This document shows positions 23,718 through 32,049 of a DNA stretch of 64,000 nucleotides, one piece after another. Below the pieces are notes generated by a model that made no database searches, had not been told where the DNA came from, and was given only the letters and a program-made list of their open reading frames with translations. The translations under genes were made by a program, and so were the position numbers. Positions within the stretch are counted from its first letter, which is position 1, and each line of letters starts with the position of its first letter. The DNA is from DASZIT01 sp035948855 (GTDB lineage Bacteria; Actinomycetota; Acidimicrobiia; Acidimicrobiales; RAAP-2): positions 1-64,000 of the forward strand of contig DASZIT010000022.1 in the NCBI GenBank assembly GCA_035948855.1. Reading direction: 5' to 3'.

Positions 23718-24998
23718 TCACTCACCGCCGACTTCGGCGAGGCGCTGGTGGACGAGCGCCACCACCATCGACCCCTCGCCGATAGCCGCCGCACAGCGCT
23801 TGATCGACCCACTTCTGACATCGCCAGCCGCGAACAGTCCGGGCAGGCTCGTTTCGAGAGGTAAGGGTTGACGAGTTAGCGACCACCCGTCAAGTGCGTA
23901 GGGAGGTGAACCTAGTTCGGCCCCAGTGCGCACGTATCCGGCGCCATCGAGAGCAAGTCCCACGTTGGCCGTTCCTTGGGTGCGCGGCACCCCTCCGATG
24001 CAAATGAAAAGCGCGTCGGCGGGCAGTCGTGCAACGGCACCTCCTGACGAGACCGTGAGGGCCCGAAGACGAGTATCCGATTCGAGACTGACCACTTCCG
24101 TGTTTGTCCTAACCTCGACGTTTCCTAGTTCCCTCAACTGGCGGATCAGATACTGGGACATCGATGCCTCAAGCGAACGGCCCCGGACCAGCAGGGTCAC
24201 CAGCGCGGCGTAGCGGGAGAAGCGGATAGCGGCCTGGCCAGCCGAGTTCCCTCCCCCGATAATGGCCACTTGGCACCCGTTGCAGGTGACCGCCTCGCTC
24301 GGGCCGGCGCCGTAGTACACCCCGGAACCCAGGAGCTCATCGATGCCCGGAACCTCAAGGCGGCGCCAGTCGACACCGCTTGCCGCAAGCAGGGCACGTG
24401 AGTGCACAGCGGTACCGTCAGAGAGATGGGCCACATAGCTGGGTCCCTCCCTGGTGATGTCAGTGAGACGCCGAGCGAGAAGAACCTCGGCCCCGAATCT
24501 CTTCGCCTGGGCATTTGCCCGCGTCGCCAATTCGCTCCCGCTGATCCCCTGTGGGAATCCGAGGTAGTTCTCGATCATCGAGGTCGTCCCAGCCTGACCT
24601 CCAGGCGCCACGGCTTCGATGGCCACCGCGCGCAAACCCTCAGATGCGGCATACACGGCGGCGGCCAGCCCGGCAGGACCGGCCCCCACGATGGTGAGGT
24701 CGTACTCCGAAAGCGACGGAGCCGACACCATCCCCAGCCCTGCCGCCACACCTTCGAGCGTGGCCGGGGCAAGCCGTATCCCGTTGGGGAGGACACAGAC
24801 AGGTAACTGACCCTCTTCCCCCTCCCCTGGAGGGAGCAAGGCTCTTACCCGGGCAGCGTCGTCCACGTCAACCCACTCATAAGGGACTCCGTTACGGCTC
24901 AGAAAGTCACGGATGCTGTAACCAACCGAGGAGGCCCGGTGTCCGATCAGTAGAACCTGAGGAGTGACCGGCCTCGCGTCGTAGTCGATCATCGACAT
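23718..24998 (-). CDS. Thioredoxin reductase-like FAD oxidoreductase with N-terminal Trx-like domain
   Basis: 426 residues. Residues 1-90 form a small thioredoxin/glutaredoxin-like domain (SIRDFLSRNGVPYEWVDVDD, LPVCVLPNG). Then follow the FAD motif TIVGAGPAGLAAAVYAASEG, GGQAGTTSMIENYLGFP, the NAD(P)H motif VAIIGGGNSAGQAA, and the FAD tail GLFAAGDVRSGSIKRCAAAIGEG. The CAxC active site of true thioredoxin reductase is missing at its usual place; a CNGC motif sits just before the second Rossmann strand. The electron acceptor is unknown. Start ATG 24998 follows AAGGAGG. Confidence 0.85.
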   Translation of the reverse strand: MSMIDYDARPVTPQVLLIGHRASSVGYSIRDFLSRNGVPYEWVDVDDAARVRALLPPGEGEEGQLPVCVLPNGIRLAPATLEGVAAGLGMVSAPSLSEYDLTIVGAGPAGLAAAVYAASEGLRAVAIEAVAPGGQAGTTSMIENYLGFPQGISGSELATRANAQAKRFGAEVLLARRLTDITREGPSYVAHLSDGTAVHSRALLAASGVDWRRLEVPGIDELLGSGVYYGAGPSEAVTCNGCQVAIIGGGNSAGQAAIRFSRYAALVTLLVRGRSLEASMSQYLIRQLRELGNVEVRTNTEVVSLESDTRLRALTVSSGGAVARLPADALFICIGGVPRTQGTANVGLALDGAGYVRTGAELGSPPYALDGWSLTRQPLPLETSLPGLFAAGDVRSGSIKRCAAAIGEGSMVVALVHQRLAEVGGE

Positions 24999-25274
24999 GT
25001 CGCCTGAACCTCCTTCATGGCATCAGGCTCGCACATCCACAAATAGCGCGCGGCGTTGCCACTTCGGAGCCCCTGCTCGAAAGGGACGTGACCCTCCGCC
25101 CCTTCCGAATCGAAGACGGGATCCCGTCGGGATCGAGGTTCGGAGTTGACGTCCGAGTCACGCTCCGAAGTTCCGCCCGACGTAATACCCCAGCTCATTC
25201 ACGGCCGGTCGACGGCCAGGGGCAGGCTCGGTCCTCTGGCGGCGCCGTTCCCCTGCGGCTCGAATTTGACTGAA

Positions 25275-25301
25275 CTCGCCCAAAACGTCGTTCAGGGCGA
25301 G
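25275..25301. other. Stem-loop in the 25000-25415 intergenic region
   Basis: CTCGCCC (25275-25281) pairs with GGGCGAG (25295-25301) across a 13-nt loop. The rest of this 415-bp divergent region holds no gene I can support. I searched it by eye for an ECF42-type promoter and could not identify one confidently. Confidence 0.35.
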
Positions 25302-25415
25302 GACGCTGGCATGCGACATGCGGCAACAACCCACTCGATGTATGGAATGTACGATCGGTTCCGACCTCTGGATGATGGGTGCCGCTCAGTGCGCCCCGAC
25401 GTGAGGACACGACAG

Positions 25416-25769
25416 ATGAAATACATGATCCTGATCTACGGCAACGTCGAGAGCTGGAAGTCGATGGACGCCGACTCGTTCCGCGCACTTATGGCTGCCC
25501 ACAGCGCGCTCCAAGAGGAATTGAAGGCATCGGGCGAATTCGTCGACACCAATGAGCTACCGGTCGACAACGCCAAGATCGTGCGCACGAAGGGCGGCGT
25601 GTCCGTCGTGACCGACGGTCCGTTCGTCGAGATCAAGGAGATCGTCGCCGGTTATTACATCGTCGAGTGCACTGGCATCGACCGGGCGACTCAGATCGCT
25701 GGCAAGCTCGCGGAAGCCGAGTTCGGACTGGTCGAGGTGCGCCAGATGAGCTCGGAGCCCAAGCACTGA
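25416..25769 (+). CDS. YCII-related DGPF-domain protein
   Basis: 117 residues starting MKYMILIYGNVESW and containing VTDGPFVEIKEIVAGYYIVE, the DGPF signature that names these YCII-fold proteins. They are the usual genomic partners of ECF42 sigma factors, and the ECF42 gene starts 1 nt after this stop. ATG 25416 is preceded by GAGGAC; the in-frame extension upstream has no domain. The biochemical function is unknown; the family resembles muconolactone-isomerase-type ferredoxin folds. Confidence 0.85.
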   Translation: MKYMILIYGNVESWKSMDADSFRALMAAHSALQEELKASGEFVDTNELPVDNAKIVRTKGGVSVVTDGPFVEIKEIVAGYYIVECTGIDRATQIAGKLAEAEFGLVEVRQMSSEPKH

Positions 25770-25770
25770 G

Positions 25771-27009
25771 ATGGATGCCGACCCGGAGGTGGAGCGCGTG
25801 CTCAAGCATGCCGCTCCCCACGTGCTCGGCGCGCTTTTGCGGCGCAGCGGGGATTTCGAAGCCTGCGAGGACGCTGTGCAGGAGGCGGTGCTTGCCGGGT
25901 ATGCGAGCTGGCCGTCCGACGGCATCCCGCGGGACCCGGCGGCCTGGTTGATCACGGTTGCACACCGACGGCTGATCGACCAAATTCGAAGCGAGCTCGC
26001 GCGGGTCCGACGCGAGACCCAAGATGCGGAACTCTCGTTGCGCGAGCTGGAGGCGGCAGATGCGGGGTTGAGCGCGGACGAGGACGACACGCTCATCCTG
26101 CTGTTTATGTGCTGCCATCCGGCTCTGACGCCGATCTCGCAGGTCGCTCTGACGCTACGTGCGGTTGGCGGTCTCACGACGGCGCAGATCGCTCGCGCAT
26201 TCCTGGTGAGCGAAGCGAGCATGAGCCAACGCATCACCCGCGCCAAAGACAAGATCAGGCGGTCGGACGAGCAACTCCGGATGCCATCGGAACAGGAGCG
26301 CCGCGATCGGCTCCGAGCGGTCCAGCATGTGCTCTATCTCGTGTTCAACGAGGGGTACCTGGCGAGCTCCGGCCCGCAGCTGCAGCGGGGCGACCTCGCG
26401 ACCGAAGGCATCCGTCTCGCTCGCCTCCTGGCCGGGCAGGTGCCCGACGACGGAGAGACGGTAGGGCTCCTTGCCCTGATGCTGCTCCTTGACTCGCGGC
26501 GCGCCGCGCGCACGCGCGCCGATGGCGCCCTAATCGCACTGGACGAACAAGACAGGAACCTCTGGGACCGGGCTTCCATGGACGAAGGCATCGTCCTGAT
26601 CACCGACAGCCTCGCGCGCCTGCAGCTGGGCCCATATCAGGTACAAGCAGCCATCTCCGCACTGCACGCAGAGGCGCCGACCGCCGCCGACACCGACTGG
26701 GCCCAGATCGTCGCGCTCTACGAGGTACTCGAGGCCATCGCTCCAAGCCCGATGGCCTCGCTTGGGCAGGCAGTCGCCCACGCAATGCTTCACGGCCCGG
26801 AAGCGGGCCTCGCCAAGCTCGCCCTCCTGGCCGACGATGACCGCCTCATCACCAACCACCGGTTGCACGCGGTTCGGGCACACCTGTTCGAACAACTTGG
26901 CGACAGCGAGATCGCCGGATCGGGCTATCTCACGGCAGCGGAACTCACCGACAGCGAGATGGAGAGGGTCTATCTGAGGGATCGGGCCGCGCGCCTTTCG
27001 GCGCAATAA
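25771..27009 (+). CDS. ECF42-family RNA polymerase sigma factor
   Basis: 412 residues. Sigma region 2 (FEACEDAVQEAVLAGYASWP) and region 4 (GLTTAQIARAFLVSEASMSQRITRAKDKI) fill the first 165 residues. A long helical TPR-like extension (DUF6596 type) follows, with the signature LYLVFNEGYLASSG around 188-200. No anti-sigma gene is adjacent; the extension is thought to control activity in this family. It is co-transcribed with the DGPF protein. Confidence 0.92.
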   Translation: MDADPEVERVLKHAAPHVLGALLRRSGDFEACEDAVQEAVLAGYASWPSDGIPRDPAAWLITVAHRRLIDQIRSELARVRRETQDAELSLRELEAADAGLSADEDDTLILLFMCCHPALTPISQVALTLRAVGGLTTAQIARAFLVSEASMSQRITRAKDKIRRSDEQLRMPSEQERRDRLRAVQHVLYLVFNEGYLASSGPQLQRGDLATEGIRLARLLAGQVPDDGETVGLLALMLLLDSRRAARTRADGALIALDEQDRNLWDRASMDEGIVLITDSLARLQLGPYQVQAAISALHAEAPTAADTDWAQIVALYEVLEAIAPSPMASLGQAVAHAMLHGPEAGLAKLALLADDDRLITNHRLHAVRAHLFEQLGDSEIAGSGYLTAAELTDSEMERVYLRDRAARLSAQ

Positions 27010-27253
27010 GAGGCCTTGGCTCACGGGTATTCAGCCATCGGGCTGCTCCGCGCCCTGCCACCAAGCGAGGAGGGTGCCCGAAGGTCCCCGCAGTGGGCAG
27101 TTCGATGGCCATCGTGCGCGGATGCCGCGGAGTCGCAATCTGGACACGTAACGCTCTGTTCAATTGAAATTCGCCGCAAGTTCTCTCAGTGGTAGAGAAA
27201 CGGAAAGATGCGCTCGGTAGGATCACGTCGCACCTCGGGAAAGGATTGCGACT

Positions 27254-27637
27254 ATGCCAACGACGTCAGAAGCAACTGGCCGGGCGACTACGGCCGGGGA
27301 CCAAACCACCCCTGCTCTAGAGGGCGTCTATCACTCGCTGCGCACCGGCGAGGCGACAGGCGAGGAAGCCGTCGCGTCGACTATCCATGCGTTCACCGAG
27401 CTACTGCGAGCAGCCGTACCGGTAGCAATGAGCCAGCCGGCTCGCTTCGTCGACCTGAGTTTCGAGCTCGCGCAGCAGACCATCACCTTTCAGCGGCGTT
27501 TCTTCTACGAGGTTCTGTCCGGTCTCCAGCGAGTTACGACTGAGGCCTGGTCTGATCTTGAAAGCGAACCCTCTTTTAAGAACCAAAATGGCCGCGGAGC
27601 TGAGCAGCGGGGCCGCACCGCCCGGAGCGCTGCCTAA
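27254..27637 (+). CDS. Hypothetical helical protein
   Basis: 127 residues. The centre (about 30-100) is helical and hydrophobic without membrane segments (VASTIHAFTELLRAAVPVAM, ITFQRRFFYEVLSGLQRVTT), and both ends are disordered and Ser/Thr- or Arg-rich. This is reminiscent of phasins or granule-associated proteins, but I cannot assign it. ATG 27254 has GGGAAAGGA upstream and a TAGGAT -10-like box at 27218-27223. Confidence 0.55.
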   Translation: MPTTSEATGRATTAGDQTTPALEGVYHSLRTGEATGEEAVASTIHAFTELLRAAVPVAMSQPARFVDLSFELAQQTITFQRRFFYEVLSGLQRVTTEAWSDLESEPSFKNQNGRGAEQRGRTARSAA

Positions 27638-27695
27638 TCCAGACAGCGGGGCCAACGGTGAAGAAGCCGGTCTACCCGCATCTCAAGCGATGAAT

Positions 27696-28169
27696 TCATC
27701 CGACGAGGTAGACCTCGTAGATCACGCCCCCAACTTGGCGTCCGCCGACGCTGATAAAGACCCCCTTGTTCAGCCAGTCCAAATCGGGTGCCGCCGTCTC
27801 GATCTGCGTTGAAGTGCGAAACACGTATTCACTCGCGTCGACCTCCTCGCCGCGACTGAGGCGGGCTAGAACATCCGCGCTGCCGTGGCGCACTCCTTGC
27901 GAACGGACGTACAGCAGGTCACCGTGATCGGTCTGCAGTGTGTAGCGAATGTCTCCAAGCGCGGTGCCGTCGGGAAGAACGATCTGCCAATCGGCACTGG
28001 TTCCGGGGAGGAGCGTGCCGTTGAGTTCACCCGCGAATGTGCCACCGGTCTGGGGGACGATTCGCCGTCGCCCCTGCGCCACCTCCCCGAGATCGAGGGC
28101 CTTGCCCAGACTCGCCTCCAATCGGAAAATCTTTCTAAGGCAAGGTTCGGGAAGTCGCTCATTCATCAT
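27696..28169 (-). CDS. DUF3237 family protein
   Basis: 157 residues of DUF3237: LEASLGKALDLGEVAQGRRRIVPQ, then GGTFAGELNGTLLPG, DIRYTLQTDHGDLLYVRSQG and YVFRTSTQIETAAPDLDWLN, a beta-barrel family frequent in aromatic-degradation and oxygenase clusters. The function is unknown. Start ATG 28169 has AGGAG just upstream; an ATG lies directly after it. It is the last gene of a run of same-strand genes from 31799. Confidence 0.8.
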   Translation of the reverse strand: MMNERLPEPCLRKIFRLEASLGKALDLGEVAQGRRRIVPQTGGTFAGELNGTLLPGTSADWQIVLPDGTALGDIRYTLQTDHGDLLYVRSQGVRHGSADVLARLSRGEEVDASEYVFRTSTQIETAAPDLDWLNKGVFISVGGRQVGGVIYEVYLVG

Positions 28170-28218
28170 GCACTCCTGAGTGGGTCCGTTCGGCGTCGGG
28201 CAGCGCCTTCCAACCTAA

Positions 28219-28530
28219 TCAACTGCCAATCACTCGGACCCTCAGCGGGTCGTTCGGATGCTGAACGAGCGGCGTGATGGACATACGCATCCATTCGTAT
28301 AGCGGTAGAGCGCCCAAAAGTCGGTCAAGTTCCGGCCTGCTGCCAGCTCGATAGAGGCCAAGTACCGTCGTGCGACCGGTGCCGACGGATGCCTGCCACA
28401 GCCGGACGAGATACCCCTCGCCCGCCAACGTGTCTGCCGCGGCAGCTTCTTCCCTCTGCCGGTTCTCGACCTCGGACTCAGGAACGCCATCTGGGATGTG
28501 CAATTCAAACTCTACGAGAAACTCCATCAT
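28219..28530 (-). CDS. Muconolactone delta-isomerase-like protein
   Basis: 103 residues: MEFLVEFELHIPDGVPESEV, then EEAAAADTLAGEGYLVRLWQ and GSRPELDRLLGALPLYEWM. This is the short ferredoxin-like fold of muconolactone isomerase (CatC). True CatC acts in the beta-ketoadipate pathway, but no catA or catB is nearby, so it may be a paralogue. The start is one of two tandem ATGs (28530 or 28527), after AGGAGGAG. Confidence 0.75.
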   Translation of the reverse strand: MMEFLVEFELHIPDGVPESEVENRQREEAAAADTLAGEGYLVRLWQASVGTGRTTVLGLYRAGSRPELDRLLGALPLYEWMRMSITPLVQHPNDPLRVRVIGS

Positions 28531-28585
28531 CTTCTGCTCGCTCCTCCTGTCGCATCCATGAGAGGCACGGATCGAGCTACCCCCA

Positions 28586-29416
28586 TCAACCGAGGAACGC
28601 GAGAAGTGCCGCATTGACCTCTTGGGGGTACGTCCACACGATGTTGTGCGGACCTCCCTCCACCGGAACGAGAGTGCAGTCAGCGATCAGCGCCGGAAGT
28701 CTTGCCGCGGTCACCTCGAACGGAAGGATCCGATCCTCCGTGCCGTGGAGGACGAGCACTGGAACGTCGATCTTCGGCAGGTCGGCACGGAAGTCGGTCA
28801 GCCAGGTGTCAACGCATGCATACGTCGCGTGGGGTGAGGAGCCGGCCGCCACGTTGAAGCTGGCCTGCCACGCCCGGTCGCTGATGCGGGTCCCACCGAG
28901 GACATCGACGTTGTAGAAGTTGTTCAAGAAGCCTTCGAAGAAGGCATACCGGTCAGCGACGATGGCCGCTTCGATGTCGGCGAAGACTTTGCCGTCGACG
29001 CCCTCCGGGTTGTCGTCGGTCTTGAGCACGAAGGGTGGGATGGTGCCAAGCAGGGCGGCCTTGCCCACACGCCCCGAACCGTAGGTAGCGAGGTAGCGAA
29101 TCACCTCCCCCGTCCCCATCGAAAAGCCGACCAGCACGGAGTCGCGCAGATCGAGGTGCTCCATCAGCGCCTGGAGATCGCCAGCGAAGGTGTCGTAGTC
29201 ATAGCCGAAGGTCGGCTGACTCGACTTGCCGAAGCCGCGGCGGTCGTAGGTGATCACTCGATATCCGTTGGCGAGGAGCTCGCGCTCCTGGCGTTCCCAC
29301 GAGTTGCCATTGAGCGGGTAGCCATGGATCAGAACGATCGGGCGGCCGCTGCCGTGGTCCTCGTAGTGGATCTCGATGGGGGCGCTGTTCTCGGTGCCGA
29401 CGCTGACAGAAGCCAT
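28586..29416 (-). CDS. Alpha/beta hydrolase (non-haem chloroperoxidase/esterase-like)
   Basis: 276 residues. Oxyanion region HGYPLNGNSW, RRGFGKSSQP, nucleophile elbow GFSMGTG (Ser99), acid in LHGTEDRILPF, and catalytic His in GGPHNIVW make a full triad. The set and spacing match bacterial cofactor-free haloperoxidases, which are mostly esterases or lactonases in practice. In this operon it could hydrolyse a lactone or ester intermediate next to the muconolactone-isomerase-like gene; this is inference. Confidence 0.87.
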   Translation of the reverse strand: MASVSVGTENSAPIEIHYEDHGSGRPIVLIHGYPLNGNSWERQERELLANGYRVITYDRRGFGKSSQPTFGYDYDTFAGDLQALMEHLDLRDSVLVGFSMGTGEVIRYLATYGSGRVGKAALLGTIPPFVLKTDDNPEGVDGKVFADIEAAIVADRYAFFEGFLNNFYNVDVLGGTRISDRAWQASFNVAAGSSPHATYACVDTWLTDFRADLPKIDVPVLVLHGTEDRILPFEVTAARLPALIADCTLVPVEGGPHNIVWTYPQEVNAALLAFLG

Positions 29417-29533
29417 TGCCTCTCTCCATTTCTGCGATTCCCGCTGGGCGGGGGTTCAAGTATGCGGATGGGCCGCCCGGCCATCGCTCCTGCGACGGCC
29501 GGGGTTAGTTACGAATTCGGTGACGCCAGCCGA

Positions 29534-29980
29534 TCACTCCCGGCCTGGGAGCCTCGTGGTGACCTCCTGGACGAGCCACAGATTGCCGTCGGGATCGTTG
29601 AAGGAGCAGAAAGACCCGTAGCTGGCGCGCTCGGGATCGGGGCCGGGCTGCCGCGCCCCGACCGGGAACGGCGGCCCGTGCCACACGTCGCTCACGTCGA
29701 TGCCTAGCTTGACGAGCCCGTCATGGGCCGCCTCGATGTCGGAGACGACGAGGGTGGCCTGGATCCCCCCAGGGGAGCCCGTTGGGAGCCCCAGGCCGAA
29801 CGTAATCGAGGCCGGCGAGCCTGGGGGCGTGAACTGGACAAAGCGGAGCCCCTCCATCGGCGCCACGTCGTCGTCGAGCCGCCAACCCAGTTGCTGGTAG
29901 AACCCTTTGGCCCGATCGACGTCAGTCACCGGGACAATGTGGTTTTCGAGATTCATCTTGGGTATTTCGGTTGCGCTCAT
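29534..29980 (-). CDS. VOC-family glyoxalase-like protein
   Basis: 148 residues: HIVPVTDVDRAKGFYQQLGW with the first metal histidine, a long loop, then SFNDPDGNLWLVQEVT with the terminal glutamate of a VOC fold. It lies on the same strand as the DUF4331 and hydrolase genes with gaps near 100 bp. The substrate is not inferable. Confidence 0.8.
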   Translation of the reverse strand: MSATEIPKMNLENHIVPVTDVDRAKGFYQQLGWRLDDDVAPMEGLRFVQFTPPGSPASITFGLGLPTGSPGGIQATLVVSDIEAAHDGLVKLGIDVSDVWHGPPFPVGARQPGPDPERASYGSFCSFNDPDGNLWLVQEVTTRLPGRE

Positions 29981-30076
29981 GGCTGCCTCTTGCTTTCTTT
30001 GGTTGGTTATCGGTCCTGTATTTGAGCTAACTCTTGGGTCCTCACCTCGGGGACTGGTGAAGTGCCCGCTGCCGGG

Positions 30077-31150
30077 TCAGTTGGCCGTCGGCGGCGCGGA
30101 GAGGTAAGGGAAGTAGTCGAGGACCGCGTACGGTTCGAGCCCCGAGGAGAAGTCCTGGTTCACCACCATCTTGATGATGTTGGACGCAATATCCTCGATC
30201 ACTCCCTTGCCGTTGGCCACGTCGAACCAGGGGTCCCAGAGGGCGACGGTGCCAGGTGTGAAGGTGATGACGTTCGGGAGCAGCCTGTCTGCCGCCCACG
30301 CACCGTAAGCCCGCGCGGTGGGGTAGCTGTGGGGAGGCTTGCGGTACGTTCCGCCGGCCTCGACGACCGCGGCGATGTTGTCCCTCACTTGACCCCAGAT
30401 TCCCGAGGCGGGATCGGTTGCTGGGTTGGCGGGCCTGCCCACGAGGTCGATCGTGGGGATCGTGGCGTTGTAGTCCTCAACGTGGGCCAAGCCATTGGCG
30501 AAGTCGAAGAAGGTGGTCATGTTGGGCTCGGCGGCCCGCTGGAGCTGGAACCAGGAGCGGTGCCCCTGGTCGTAGAGCGCTGTGCTCGCCCAGTAGTGCA
30601 CCGGGCGGCGGCCCGTGAGCTCGACAGGGACCTCGAGAATGTAGGACCTGACGCTCGTATTCGCGAAAGAATCACTGGCCGGACGTAGGGCGTCAAAGTC
30701 GGGAAATGTCCCGGTCGCCAGTGCATTCGCCGACGCGACGGGGAAGGGGATGAAGTTGTAGAACGGGTCGCGGCGTGGGCCGGCGAAGAGCTTGATGCCG
30801 TGGTGGCATTCGACGACCTCCCCGACACGAGCGTGGGGAGGCGTGATGATCGTGCCGGAGGCATTTCGGTCAGTGGCTGCGGCGCCGGTGAGCTGCTCAA
30901 CGTGCACGTGCTGCGTGCCGTCGGGGCCGATCGGGAAGGTTGCACGAAACGTGATGTCCTCGACGTAGTCCCCATTGGTGTCGATCTTTAGCTCGTAGTA
31001 GCCGGCGGGGTTCCAGGGCTTGGCGTAGGTCGGCGAGGTGTTCATCCCAAATACCGTGCGCGGGCCCCGGATACCGCCGGCCCCGGCAAAGCAGTAGGCG
31101 TCGCTGATGTCCAACGTTTCGTCTTCTGGGTAGTCAAAGTGGTGGGACAT
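30077..31150 (-). CDS. DUF4331 family protein
   Basis: 357 residues starting MSHHFDYPEDETLDISDAYCF, typical of DUF4331 (SHHxD and DxSD motifs), with a beta-rich body, SFANTSVRSYILEVPVEL and a C-terminal WDPWFDVANGKG. Members are often secreted, but this start encodes no signal peptide. ATG 31150 has AGGAG upstream and lies just after the stop of the preceding Tat-signal gene. The function is unknown. Confidence 0.8.
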   Translation of the reverse strand: MSHHFDYPEDETLDISDAYCFAGAGGIRGPRTVFGMNTSPTYAKPWNPAGYYELKIDTNGDYVEDITFRATFPIGPDGTQHVHVEQLTGAAATDRNASGTIITPPHARVGEVVECHHGIKLFAGPRRDPFYNFIPFPVASANALATGTFPDFDALRPASDSFANTSVRSYILEVPVELTGRRPVHYWASTALYDQGHRSWFQLQRAAEPNMTTFFDFANGLAHVEDYNATIPTIDLVGRPANPATDPASGIWGQVRDNIAAVVEAGGTYRKPPHSYPTARAYGAWAADRLLPNVITFTPGTVALWDPWFDVANGKGVIEDIASNIIKMVVNQDFSSGLEPYAVLDYFPYLSAPPTAN

Positions 31151-31157
31151 TGCACTC

Positions 31158-31799
31158 CTAGTCGGTCAGGGTGTTGGGCGAATACGGATTGCGGGAAAAC
31201 GGCTGGAGCGCGAGCGTGTAGAACCGATTGCGGTACGGAACGTCGCTGGTGGCGCCGAACTCGCCGTAGAACCACAGGAACGGGAGCTTGCGGGCGTCCC
31301 ATGTCACGCGGTCGGCCCTTCCGCTGGCATGGATGAGCTCGTACCAGCCCTCGGAGAACCCGCTCAGGATCGCGATTCGGGTGGGAGCGCCGCGTTCGGG
31401 AACGATCGACGCGTCGACGGTAGCGCCATCGGTTGCCGTCATGTTCGGCCATGCAGACTTGGACGACGAGAGGTGCGGATGACGGTAGTAATCCTGGACG
31501 GGCGCTGCCTTAATGTCCGTCGGCACCACCAGACGGGTTCCCGGAGTGAGCAGCGGGGCGTTGAACCGCCGCTCCACTCCGCGCACCAGGTCGTCGGTGG
31601 CCTTCGGGACGATGCCGCGCCGCGTGGCAGTGGCAGCCAAAGCCGGGGTGGCCAGAACCGGACTGGCTGACCCGATGCTGTACAGGACGGGGAGGGCGGC
31701 GAGACCGCCAAGGACTCCGCGCCGAGTCACGATTATGCCCCCTACGCCGTCTGGCCGCTTGGCTTCCGCATCCAGCCTTTTGCCTCTGTTGATGTTCAC
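31158..31799 (-). CDS. Tat-exported protein with mutarotase-like C-terminus
   Basis: 213 residues. TRRGVLGGLAALPVLYS followed by an ALA-type region is a Tat signal at residues 24-55; if the start is GTG 31730 the signal is N-terminal as usual, otherwise GTG 31799 adds 23 residues. The last 60 residues (LPFLWFYGEFGATSDVPYRN, YTLALQPFSRNPYSP) resemble the end of galactose-mutarotase-like domains. The expected upstream catalytic part is too short, so it may be a reduced or decayed mutarotase. It pairs with the DUF4331 gene. Confidence 0.6.
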   Translation of the reverse strand: MNINRGKRLDAEAKRPDGVGGIIVTRRGVLGGLAALPVLYSIGSASPVLATPALAATATRRGIVPKATDDLVRGVERRFNAPLLTPGTRLVVPTDIKAAPVQDYYRHPHLSSSKSAWPNMTATDGATVDASIVPERGAPTRIAILSGFSEGWYELIHASGRADRVTWDARKLPFLWFYGEFGATSDVPYRNRFYTLALQPFSRNPYSPNTLTD

Positions 31800-32049
31800 T
31801 CACGTTCCTCTCTCGCGGTAGTCGGAGGCCGCCGACGCTGTGCGACGCGTGGTCCGGCAAGGTAAACGCTAGGTCGCAGATGAGCGGCAAGATAAGTGGC
31901 AGAAGCGACATCTTCGATAGAGATTCCGACTCGAAGCCTGCTGCCGTCGAAGTTGTCGGATGGTCGTTGCCGGCGATACTCCGGCGCTCGGTGTCACGCG
32001 TGGGGACGGGTACCGAGGCGAACACCTACGGTCGCTACTGCTTGCTACA

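Noticed and set aside
24287..24298. CNGC motif in the thioredoxin-reductase-like protein as a relocated redox centre
   Set aside because: It sits just before the second Rossmann strand and not at the usual CAxC place; relatives without any disulfide are common, so this may be chance.
24989..25198. 69-residue reverse-strand frame ending over the start of the thioredoxin-reductase-like gene
   Set aside because: The overlap suggests coupling, but third-codon-position GC is low for this genome, no ribosome site was seen and no family is recognisable.
27102..27169. Short palindromes (12 and 10 bp) between the ECF42 gene and the hypothetical gene
   Set aside because: Each is isolated, not placed near a promoter, and of a length expected by chance in 64 kb.
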